This document shows positions 26,040 to 33,502 of a DNA stretch of 36,135 nt, in pieces. The notes below the pieces were generated by a model. The model ran no database searches, was not told where the DNA came from, and worked only from the letters and a program-made list of their open reading frames with translations. Where the stretch lies: positions 1-36,135 of the forward strand of contig JAZNOR010000007.1 in NCBI GenBank assembly GCA_045589235.1. Reading direction: 5' to 3'. Source of the stretch: RGIG7332 sp045589235 (GTDB taxonomy: Bacteria > Bacillota > Clostridia > Oscillospirales > JAAYXM01). The position numbers and the translations under genes are program-made. Every line of letters starts with the position of its first letter. Within the stretch, counting starts at the first letter, position 1.

Positions 26040-26088
26040 GGTTTTTATTTAAATTTGTAGGGCAGAGAGCCCGTTGGAAATATTTTTA

Positions 26089-26122
26089 TACAAAAAAGCG
26101 ATTGGCTAAGCCAATCGCTTTT
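26089..26122 (-). terminator. Terminator of the ior/paaK operon
   Basis: AAAAGCGATTGGC and GCCAATCGCTTTTTT on the minus strand, loop of about 3 bases, directly after the stop of the PLP-enzyme gene. It ends the long operon coming from 35002. Confidence 0.9.
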
Positions 26123-26124
26123 AT

Positions 26125-27354
26125 TTATTTCTGCATACATTCGGCAGCGAGAAGAACTCCTTCTCTGCCAGTTTCATATGTAAGTCCGCCCTGTAAATAC
26201 ACAAGGAAGGGTTCGCGCATCGGAGCATCTGCCGAGAGTTCAATTGATGCACCCTGAATAAAAGCACCTGCCGCCATAATTACCTGGCAATCGTATCCCG
26301 GCATATCCCACGGCTCAGGTGTGACAAAGCTATCCACCGGTGCGCCCATCTGGATGCCACGGCAGAATTTTCTAACATTGTCTTCATTCTGAAGCTCAAG
26401 AGTCTGAATTATATCATAGCGCACATCTTCCGCTTTCGGCGATACGTTATATCCCAATTCTTCAAAAAGCCCTGCGCAGAACACTGCTGTTTTAACCGCT
26501 TGCGCAGTGGTATGCGGAGCATTGAAAAATCCTTGGAACAGCGCTCGGTTATTACCCATTGTGCAACCGCACTCACGACCGATTCCCGGTGCTGTGAGGC
26601 GCATTGCCGCACGTTCAACAAACTCACTTTTTCCTGCAATATAGCCACCTGTTGGAGCAAGGCCTCCACCCGGGTTTTTAATGAGTGAACCTACGATTAA
26701 ATCTGCTCCTACTGCACATGGCTCAACTGTTTCAACAAATTCTCCGTAGCAGTTATCGACTATAACACAGATATTCGGATCTGCTTCGTGTACCACATCA
26801 CAAATCTCACCGATTTTTGAAACCGATAGTGCCGCGCGGGTGCTGTATCCGCGTGAGCGCTGAATTAAAACTGTTGTGATGCTTTTATCTTGCGCAATTT
26901 TATTCTTAATAGCCTCAAAATCAGCATCGCCAGACGGCAATAAATCAATCTGGCTGTATTTTACGCCAAAATCGCGTAGTGAGCCGGGGTAATCCCCCGT
27001 GATTCCAATTGTGCTCTGCAGGGTATCATACGGGGCTCCGGTCACCGAGAGAAGTGTATCCCCCGGGCGGAGTGCACCAAATAAAGCGCATGCGATAGTG
27101 TGTGTTCCATTTACAAACTGCAAACGAACCAAAGCGTCCTCTGCACCAAAAACCTCAGCATAAATTTTATCTAATGTATCGCGACCCAAATCATCATAGC
27201 CATATCCGCTTGTACCTGCAAACATAGCATCAGAAACACGGTATTTTTGAAATGCTGAGAGTACTTTTTTTGAATTTATGCGCGCAACATCGTCAATATA
27301 TTTAAAATTTTCTTTTAATTTGTTTTCAACTTTAATTGCCAAGTCGTTAAGCAT
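26125..27354 (-). CDS. PLP-dependent methionine gamma-lyase/aluminium-resistance family protein (YnbB-like)
   Basis: 409 residues, fold-type I PLP enzyme of the group often named aluminium resistance protein or methionine gamma-lyase family. Visible features are YGYDDLGRDTLDKIYAEVFG (51-70), the cofactor region FVNGTHTIACALFGAL (80-95), Asp200 in VIVDNCYGEF, and the Schiff-base lysine K226 in GSLIKNPGGG. The substrate is not known; a sulfur amino acid lyase is the usual guess. Its ATG overlaps the end of the upstream F420-ligase-like gene by eight bases. It is the last gene of the long operon. Confidence 0.9.
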   Translation of the reverse strand: MLNDLAIKVENKLKENFKYIDDVARINSKKVLSAFQKYRVSDAMFAGTSGYGYDDLGRDTLDKIYAEVFGAEDALVRLQFVNGTHTIACALFGALRPGDTLLSVTGAPYDTLQSTIGITGDYPGSLRDFGVKYSQIDLLPSGDADFEAIKNKIAQDKSITTVLIQRSRGYSTRAALSVSKIGEICDVVHEADPNICVIVDNCYGEFVETVEPCAVGADLIVGSLIKNPGGGLAPTGGYIAGKSEFVERAAMRLTAPGIGRECGCTMGNNRALFQGFFNAPHTTAQAVKTAVFCAGLFEELGYNVSPKAEDVRYDIIQTLELQNEDNVRKFCRGIQMGAPVDSFVTPEPWDMPGYDCQVIMAAGAFIQGASIELSADAPMREPFLVYLQGGLTYETGREGVLLAAECMQK

Positions 27355-28051
27355 TTTTCACCTCACGGATAATGCCCATCGGTGTCTGCTGAGCGCTCTG
27401 TCCGAGCGGATTATCCTTTAAAATTTTAACTAAAAGCTCACGGTTTAGAGTCTTGTCCGATGTTCCTAAAATGTTGCCTGCTAAGTCATTTACATCGACA
27501 ATTGCAACTGCAAAACCGATTTTATCTGCTATTTCGCGCGCAACCTTATCCGGATTTTCAGGGCCGAGCACTACGCAAGTATTATACGGTGGAATTGTAT
27601 TCGGTGTCGGGCCATCAATTGACTCTGCTTTATAGCCTGCAATTTTATAAAACCAGCCACGCTTGCCAAATAGCTTTCCGATTGCGCTTATTCCTGCCGC
27701 GAAAAGAATTCGCATAACTCCACATTCACGAAGTGCCATTTCCATAGTTTCCGGAATTCCAAGCCCTATTCCATACGGTGATTTATAAACAAATCTAACT
27801 AAGATTTTAGCTAAACGACGCGGTTTGATTTCACTCATAGGGATTGCACGGCGCTGAGTGCAAGCAACACATTTTTCTGAAATAAAAAGAATATCGTTAT
27901 CACGCATATGCTCTTTTGCATACTTTTCTGCAACGTCTGTAATTTTATCTTCAGCAGTTACAACGTGAGTTTTAATCGGAAAACGAGCATAAACCTTGCC
28001 GTCTACCTCAATATTCTGATTTTTCTGCTCGTTTGGCATGAGCTCTGACAT
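27347..28051 (-). CDS. Coenzyme F420-0:L-glutamate ligase-like protein
   Basis: 234 residues of the F420_ligase (CofE-like) family, which forms amide bonds to glutamate. Seen: RFPIKTHVVTAEDKITDV near 24-41, DNDILFISEKCVACTQ (about 52-67) and DVNDLAGNILGTS near 190-202. F420 itself is not expected in Clostridia and no F420 pathway gene is visible, so the true acceptor may be another cofactor or a folate-like compound. AGGAGGTATAAAATT-type spacing precedes the ATG (GGAGG about 10 bases before). It overlaps the following PLP-enzyme gene, so the two are probably functionally linked. Confidence 0.82.
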   Translation of the reverse strand: MSELMPNEQKNQNIEVDGKVYARFPIKTHVVTAEDKITDVAEKYAKEHMRDNDILFISEKCVACTQRRAIPMSEIKPRRLAKILVRFVYKSPYGIGLGIPETMEMALRECGVMRILFAAGISAIGKLFGKRGWFYKIAGYKAESIDGPTPNTIPPYNTCVVLGPENPDKVAREIADKIGFAVAIVDVNDLAGNILGTSDKTLNRELLVKILKDNPLGQSAQQTPMGIIREVKNA

Positions 28052-28075
28052 AATTTTATACCTCCAAATTACTTA

Positions 28076-28095
28076 AGGGGCAGTTTTAACCGCCC
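28076..28095 (-). repeat. Hairpin between ACT and F420-ligase-like genes
   Basis: GGGGC..GTT and AAC..GCCCC form an 8-pair stem with one mismatch. It is not followed by a T-run (TTAAGTAATT on the minus strand), so it is more likely a processing or partial-termination hairpin than a full terminator. Confidence 0.5.
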
Positions 28096-28103
28096 CTGCT
28101 TAT

Positions 28104-28523
28104 TTAATCAATTTTTTCAACAAATGAAACGCCCTTTGCAGAGAGAACCTTTACAGCCTTTTCATTGTCCTCAACGCGAAGTACAACGCAAGCATGATTC
28201 TTGCTATGAGTGATAAATGCATAAGCATATTCAACTGAAATGCCTTCGTCATTTAAAATTGCAAGCACCTCTGTGAGTGCACCAGGCTGATCATCTAAAA
28301 GAACAGCGATAACCTGTGTTTTAGACACGGTAACGCCTGCAGCTTTGAGTACCTCAATAGCCTTTTCGGGATCGTTTACAATAAGACGCAGTATGCCAAA
28401 ATCTGTGGTATCTGCAACCGAAAGTGCGCGAATATCAATGCCATTATCCGAAAGCGCGCTAACAATTTCAACGAGTCTGCCGGGTTTGTTTTCAATGAAA
28501 ACGGAAATCTGATAAATAGTCAT
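28104..28523 (-). CDS. Tandem ACT-domain protein
   Basis: 139 residues made of two ACT domains (about 1-65 and 69-139): IYQISVFIENKPGRLVEIVSAL and VIAVLLDDQPGALTEVLAIL are the paired amino-acid-binding beta-alpha-beta starts. Such free-standing tandem ACT proteins commonly sit beside phenylacetate-CoA ligase and ior genes and are thought to sense amino acids, probably aromatic or branched ones. An ATG at 28538 is in frame but has no ribosome binding site; the ATG at 28523 follows GGGGGAAAA, which favours it. It lies 21 bases after the ligase gene. Confidence 0.88.
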   Translation of the reverse strand: MTIYQISVFIENKPGRLVEIVSALSDNGIDIRALSVADTTDFGILRLIVNDPEKAIEVLKAAGVTVSKTQVIAVLLDDQPGALTEVLAILNDEGISVEYAYAFITHSKNHACVVLRVEDNEKAVKVLSAKGVSFVEKID

Positions 28524-28544
28524 TTTGTTTTCCCCCATTATAAA

Positions 28545-29849
28545 TTAATCAAGAAGTTTTCTTCTGTCGATTATGCGCTTTGCCTTACCTTCGCTGCGTT
28601 CAATGCTCTTGGGCTCTACAAGGCGAATTTTAGCAGCAATGCCAAGCACACTTTCGATTTCTTTTTTAATCTTATTCTCCACCTTTTCAATACCGCTTAT
28701 GTGGTCAGTGAAAAATTCACTGCTCATCTCAACCTGAATTTCAAGCGTATCAAGAGTTCCTACACGGTCGACAATCAGCAGATAGTGCGGAGCGACATCA
28801 CCGAAATTTAAGAGCACGCTCTCAATCTGCGATGGGAATACGTTTACACCTCGGATAATTAACATATCATCTGTTCTTCCGCGCGGCTTTGACATGCGAA
28901 TAAGAGTTCTGCCGCATTCGCATTTTTCCGGCATGAGTGTTGCGATATCATGTGTGCGGTAACGGATAAGTGGAAGAGCTTCTTTTGAAATACAGGTAAA
29001 TACAAGTTCACCCTGTTCGCCGTACGGCAAAACCTCATCTGTTTCCGGGTCGATAATTTCCGGAATGAAGAAGTCTTCGTTGATATGAAGTCCGCACTTA
29101 GCGTCACATTCAAATGATACACCCGGACCCATAATCTCTGACAGTCCGTAAATATCGTGAGCCTTTATTCCGAGTCTGCGCTCAATTTCGTCACGCATTT
29201 CTTCGGTCCACGGCTCGGCGCCAAAAACGCCTGCTTTTAACTTGATGGTATCCATATCGATGCCCATTTCTTCCATTGTTTCAGCAAGGAAAAGAGCATA
29301 AGACGGGGTGCAACATAAAACTGTCGAACCGAAGTCCTGCATGATTGTAATCTGTCTTTTAGTATTGCCTACGGACACCGGAACGGTAACTGCACCGAGC
29401 TTCTGTGCTCCTCCGTGTGCACCTAATCCACCCGTGAACAGACCATAGCCATATGAAACGTGAACGACATCACTCTTGGTAGCTCCTGCAGCAACAAGAG
29501 TTCTTGCCATGATTTCATCCCAGCAATCAAGGTCATTCTGAGTATAACCGACAACTGTCTGCTTACCTGTTGTACCTGATGACGCGTGAATTCTTACAAC
29601 GTCCTCCATCGGTGTTGCAAAAAGACCAAACGGATAGTTATCACGCAAGTCCTGCTTTATGGTAAACGGTAACTTTTTAAGGTCATTTATATCTTTGATA
29701 TCCTCAGGTTTTACACCTGCAGCATCCATTTTTGCGCGATAAGGTGCAACATTTTCATATACACGCTTTATGCAATCGCGAAGACGCTCACTCTGAATTT
29801 TTTGCATTTCATCACGCGAAAGGGTTTCCATTTTTTCATTATAAAACAT
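28545..29849 (-). CDS. Phenylacetate-CoA ligase family protein (first copy)
   Basis: 434 residues from ATG 29849, which has AAGGAG 9 bases before it; the frame extends to 29885, but the added residues overlap the upstream gene region and do not match the family. AMP-forming arylacetate-CoA ligase: P-loop-like SSGTTGK (90-96), YGLSEIMGPGVSFEC (about 240-254) and the C-terminal GRTDDMLIIRGVNVFPSQIE hinge. FECDAKCGLH and KCECGRT provide four cysteines that may bind zinc. It activates phenylacetate, indoleacetate or similar acids to CoA thioesters, or works in reverse with IorAB. A clear paralogue of the second copy at 32177 in the same operon. Confidence 0.93.
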   Translation of the reverse strand: MFYNEKMETLSRDEMQKIQSERLRDCIKRVYENVAPYRAKMDAAGVKPEDIKDINDLKKLPFTIKQDLRDNYPFGLFATPMEDVVRIHASSGTTGKQTVVGYTQNDLDCWDEIMARTLVAAGATKSDVVHVSYGYGLFTGGLGAHGGAQKLGAVTVPVSVGNTKRQITIMQDFGSTVLCCTPSYALFLAETMEEMGIDMDTIKLKAGVFGAEPWTEEMRDEIERRLGIKAHDIYGLSEIMGPGVSFECDAKCGLHINEDFFIPEIIDPETDEVLPYGEQGELVFTCISKEALPLIRYRTHDIATLMPEKCECGRTLIRMSKPRGRTDDMLIIRGVNVFPSQIESVLLNFGDVAPHYLLIVDRVGTLDTLEIQVEMSSEFFTDHISGIEKVENKIKKEIESVLGIAAKIRLVEPKSIERSEGKAKRIIDRRKLLD

Positions 29850-29862
29850 AAAAGCTTTCTCC

Positions 29863-30429
29863 TTATGCGTTTTTTCCAAGCTCAAACGCCTTTTTGTTAA
29901 GTTCTAAAAACTTTGCCGGCACATTTGCAAGAAGCGCATCCTGCCAGCACTTTTCTTCGCCACCGAGGATTTTTGCAGCAGCACCCATAAGTACAACGTT
30001 TGCCGCTTTAACATTTCCTGCAGAAAGCGCAAGCTTATCTGCATCAATTGCAACACTTTTAATCGGATATGCTGCGATTTTTGCATCAATATCGCTCGGA
30101 TACTGAGCAACACCTGTAATAACAGGCATCGGAGAAATCTCCTGAGTTGAATAAACGATAGCACCGTTTGGCTTTAAATAGTGAATCCAACGTAATGCCT
30201 CGAGCTTTTCAAATGCAATGATTATATCAGCTTCACCGACAGGAATAATCGGAGATGCGATGCTCTCACCTGCGCGAACATAAGTTACAACCGAACCGCC
30301 GCGCTGACTCATACCGTGAACCTCAGAAACCTTAACGTCGAGGCCTTCGTTTAAATATAATGTGCCCAAAATGCGCGATGCAAGGAGCGAACCCTGACCG
30401 CCAACACCAACTATCAATACATTAACCAT
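29863..30429 (-). CDS. iorB: Indolepyruvate:ferredoxin oxidoreductase beta subunit
   Basis: 188 residues, the gamma/beta-type small subunit of 2-oxoacid:ferredoxin oxidoreductases. The N-terminus VNVLIVGVGGQGSLLASRIL (2-21) is the family nucleotide-fold motif, and VHGMSQRGGSVVTYVR (38-53) is characteristic of IorB. With IorA it decarboxylates arylpyruvates (indolepyruvate, phenylpyruvate, hydroxyphenylpyruvate) to aryl-acetyl-CoA, reducing ferredoxin. Its ATG overlaps the iorA stop by one base (TAATG), with AGAGGTGA inside iorA. Confidence 0.94.
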   Translation of the reverse strand: MVNVLIVGVGGQGSLLASRILGTLYLNEGLDVKVSEVHGMSQRGGSVVTYVRAGESIASPIIPVGEADIIIAFEKLEALRWIHYLKPNGAIVYSTQEISPMPVITGVAQYPSDIDAKIAAYPIKSVAIDADKLALSAGNVKAANVVLMGAAAKILGGEEKCWQDALLANVPAKFLELNKKAFELGKNA

Positions 30430-32165
30430 TACTCGTCACCTCTTTCAATGCAACCGAGGTTACACATTTCCTTACATAAGCCACAGCCAACGCAAATTGA
30501 TGAATCAATCTGTGCCTTGCCGTTCTGCATACTGATTGCCGGGCAACCGATCTTCATGCACATCTTACAGCCAACACATTTGTCGCGATTAACAACAAGC
30601 GGACTGCCATGCTTAACACTCTTTAAGAGTGCACATGGACGGCGTGCTATGATAACTGATGGCTCCGGAGCATCAAGCTCGGTCTTAAGTGCTTTCTCAC
30701 AAGCCTTGACATCATACGGGTCAACAACGGTAACGCGTGAAACACCTGCTGCGCGGCACATAGCTTCAAGGTCGAGCATTGGAGCTGGTCTTCCCTTAAG
30801 AGTAAGGCCTGTTGCCGGATTCTGCTGATGTCCTGTCATACCAGTAATTGAGTTATCTAAAATAATGACGGTTGACGGGCTCTGGTTATAAACAATATTT
30901 ATAAGACCTGTAATACCTGAGTGGATAAAGGTCGAGTCGCCAATAACTGCAACGCTCTTCTTTGCAAATTCAGGATTGTTTACCATATTCATACCATGGA
31001 GACCTGAAATTGAAGCGCCCATACAAAGCGTTGTATCAACAGCTTCAAGCGGTGGCTGAGCGCCGAGTGTATAGCATCCGATATCGCCCGAAACAACAAG
31101 CTTCAACTTGTTGAGCACATAGAAAAGACCTCTGTGCGGGCAACCCGGGCAAAGTACCGGAGGACGAACCGGTGCGTCTTCTTTATTTTCTGCCGGAAGT
31201 GCGGTGCCAAGAATTTTATTTCTGAGCATTTCCGGTGTGTACTCGCCCATTTTTGAAAAGATGCGCTTTCCTACAACACGGATGCCGTGTTTTCTGCAAT
31301 GTGTTTCAAAAATATCATCTAATTCTTCAACAACGTATAGTTTTTCAACCTTTGCTGCAAACTTACGGATTAAATCAACCGGAAGCGGATAAACCATACC
31401 GAGCTTTAAGTATGAAGCATTGTCGCCAAACGCTTCCTTTGCATACTGGTATGCAATGCCAGATGCGATAATACCGATTTTTGTTCCGCCCATTTCAATA
31501 CGGTTAATTTCAATATTTTCCGCAAGTTTGCGAAGCTTAAGCTCGCGTTCTTCAACAAAAACGTGGCGAGCCTTTGCCTTCGCCGGCATCATAACATATT
31601 TTGCAATATCCTTAATATACGGCTTAACTTTGACTTCTTCGCGTGACTCGAGTGTTACCGTACTCTGTGAATGAGCAACGCGTGTGGACAGACGCAAAAA
31701 TACCGGGGTGTCATACTGCTCTGAGAGCTCGTATGCCAATTTTGTGAAGTCCTTACATTCCTGAGAATCAGACGGCTCAAGCATCGGCATCTTTGATGCA
31801 CGTGCATAATGACGTGAATCCTGCTCATTCTGTGACGAGTGCATACCCATATCATCTGCAACTGCGATTACAGCACCGCCATTGACACCGGTATAGCTCG
31901 CAGTGAAAAGCGGATCTGCCGCAACGTTTAAGCCAACGTGTTTCATTGCTGCAAAGCTGCGTCCGCCACCGATCGATGCTCCCATTGCCGCCTCAACTGC
32001 GACCTTTTCATTCGGAGCCCACTCTGCATAAAACTCTTCATACTGAGCTGCATGCTCTGTTATTTCAGTTGACGGCGTGCCCGGGTAGCTGGATACAAAG
32101 TGGCATCCCGCTTCATAAAGACCGCGCGCAACCGCCGCATTACCAATCATCATTTTCTTCTTCAT
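30429..32165 (-). CDS. iorA: Indolepyruvate:ferredoxin oxidoreductase alpha subunit
   Basis: 578 residues, slightly shorter than many IorA proteins (about 600). The N-terminal PP domain has GCHFVSSYPGTPSTEI (20-35), CPGCPHRGLF starts the TPP-binding half, and GDIGCYTLG and GDSTFIHSGITGLI follow. The C-terminus holds two [4Fe-4S] ferredoxin motifs, CVGCKMCMKIGCP and CVGCGLCKEMCNLGC. It catalyses oxidative decarboxylation of arylpyruvates with CoA and ferredoxin in aromatic amino acid fermentation. AGGAGGG lies 6 bases before the ATG. It is flanked by two arylacetate-CoA ligase genes, the arrangement expected for energy conservation from aromatic amino acids. Confidence 0.95.
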   Translation of the reverse strand: MKKKMMIGNAAVARGLYEAGCHFVSSYPGTPSTEITEHAAQYEEFYAEWAPNEKVAVEAAMGASIGGGRSFAAMKHVGLNVAADPLFTASYTGVNGGAVIAVADDMGMHSSQNEQDSRHYARASKMPMLEPSDSQECKDFTKLAYELSEQYDTPVFLRLSTRVAHSQSTVTLESREEVKVKPYIKDIAKYVMMPAKAKARHVFVEERELKLRKLAENIEINRIEMGGTKIGIIASGIAYQYAKEAFGDNASYLKLGMVYPLPVDLIRKFAAKVEKLYVVEELDDIFETHCRKHGIRVVGKRIFSKMGEYTPEMLRNKILGTALPAENKEDAPVRPPVLCPGCPHRGLFYVLNKLKLVVSGDIGCYTLGAQPPLEAVDTTLCMGASISGLHGMNMVNNPEFAKKSVAVIGDSTFIHSGITGLINIVYNQSPSTVIILDNSITGMTGHQQNPATGLTLKGRPAPMLDLEAMCRAAGVSRVTVVDPYDVKACEKALKTELDAPEPSVIIARRPCALLKSVKHGSPLVVNRDKCVGCKMCMKIGCPAISMQNGKAQIDSSICVGCGLCKEMCNLGCIERGDE

Positions 32166-32176
32166 CTTTTACCCTC

Positions 32177-33472
32177 CTATGACTTATCGCGTAAGTCGAT
32201 AACGCGCTTTGCTTTACCCTGAAAACGCTCAACAGTATTCGGTGAAACGAGCTTGATTTTAGCATCAATTCCGAGCACTGTGCGAAGTTTTGCACGAATT
32301 TCATTTCTGAGCGCGTCAAGCTCCTGGAATCTCTCAAGTAATTTCTCGTCAATAAGCTCCACAATAACCGTGAGTGAATCTGAGAAGTTTTCGCGGCGAA
32401 CTTCAAGCTGATAGTGCGGACTTATGTGGTCAATATTCATAAGCACGCCTTCAATCTGAGACGGGAATACATTAACTCCTTTGATAATGAGCATATCGTC
32501 GCTTCTGCCACGCACCTTATCCATACGCACGTGGGTTCTGCCACACTCACATTTTTCGTAGTTTAACTTTGTGATATCACCCGTGCGGTAACGGATAACC
32601 GGAAGCGCCTCTTTGGTAAGCGATGTTACAACGAGCTCGCCCTCTTCACCTTCCGGAAGCACCTCACCTGTCTTCGGGTCGATAATCTCGGGGATGAAGT
32701 GGTCTTCTGCAATGTGCAACCCACAACGGAATTTGCATTCGCCCGAAACGCCCGGACCAATAAGTTCGCTCATACCGTAGTTATCTGTTGCCACGATACC
32801 GAAGTTGCGTTCGATCTGCTCGCGCATACCCGCAGAGCAACCCTCTGCACCAAAAAGGCCGATTTTAAGTTTAAGCTTATCAACTATGCCCTTCTCACGA
32901 GCTGCTTCGCTTAAGTAGAGAGCATAAGTTGGTGTTGCAACAAGAACTGTTGCGCCAAAGTCCTGAAGCAACATAAGCTGTTTTTCTGTATTTCCACTAG
33001 ACATTGGAACTACTGTTGCACCAATTTTTTCAATTGCATAATGCAGGCCGAATGCACCTGTGAAAAGACCGTAGCCAAATGCAACGTGAACAACATCTTC
33101 ACTTGTAACTCCTGCTGCTACAGCAACACGAGAAACAAGATCTGACCACATATCAATATCATTTTTCGTGTAGCCTACAACTGTCGGCTTACCTGTTGTA
33201 CCTGATGATGCGTGCACACGCACGATGTCTTTCATCGGTACCGCATACATGCCAAACGGATAGTTATCGCGAAAATCTGCCTTATATGTAAACGGTAATT
33301 TGCTTAAATCGTCAAGCGACTTGATATCATCTGCAGTCAAACCTGCATCTTTGAATTTCTGCTGATAAAGCGGAACATTCAGCGCACGTTTAACGGAATT
33401 TTGCAGTCGTTCAAGCTGAAGCTTTTCTAGCTTCTCTCTCGGCATAGTTTCAATTTCTTTCTGAAAAAACAT
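32177..33472 (-). CDS. Phenylacetate-CoA ligase family protein (second copy)
   Basis: 431 residues, paralogous to the product of 28545-29849 along its whole length: SSGTTGK (89-95), YGMSELIGPGVSGEC, GRSDDMLIIKGVNVFPSQIE, and the same cysteines (GECKFRCGLH, KCECGRTH). An AMP-forming ligase for arylacetates or related acids. The copies differ most in the middle substrate-facing part (FGYGLFTGAFGLHYAIEKIG here against YGYGLFTGGLGAHGGAQKLG), so different aromatic acids are plausible. It lies 11 bases before iorA in transcription order and 30 bases after the symporter gene; AGAAAGG precedes the ATG. Confidence 0.93.
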   Translation of the reverse strand: MFFQKEIETMPREKLEKLQLERLQNSVKRALNVPLYQQKFKDAGLTADDIKSLDDLSKLPFTYKADFRDNYPFGMYAVPMKDIVRVHASSGTTGKPTVVGYTKNDIDMWSDLVSRVAVAAGVTSEDVVHVAFGYGLFTGAFGLHYAIEKIGATVVPMSSGNTEKQLMLLQDFGATVLVATPTYALYLSEAAREKGIVDKLKLKIGLFGAEGCSAGMREQIERNFGIVATDNYGMSELIGPGVSGECKFRCGLHIAEDHFIPEIIDPKTGEVLPEGEEGELVVTSLTKEALPVIRYRTGDITKLNYEKCECGRTHVRMDKVRGRSDDMLIIKGVNVFPSQIEGVLMNIDHISPHYQLEVRRENFSDSLTVIVELIDEKLLERFQELDALRNEIRAKLRTVLGIDAKIKLVSPNTVERFQGKAKRVIDLRDKS

Positions 33473-33502
33473 CTTAAAATCTACCTTTCTGCAAGTTCTA
33501 CT

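Noticed and set aside
25829..26257. Plus-strand open frame of 142 codons over the LRR leader
   Set aside because: It runs through the structured leader, a strong terminator and the antisense of the PLP-enzyme gene, has no ribosome binding site and matches no family.
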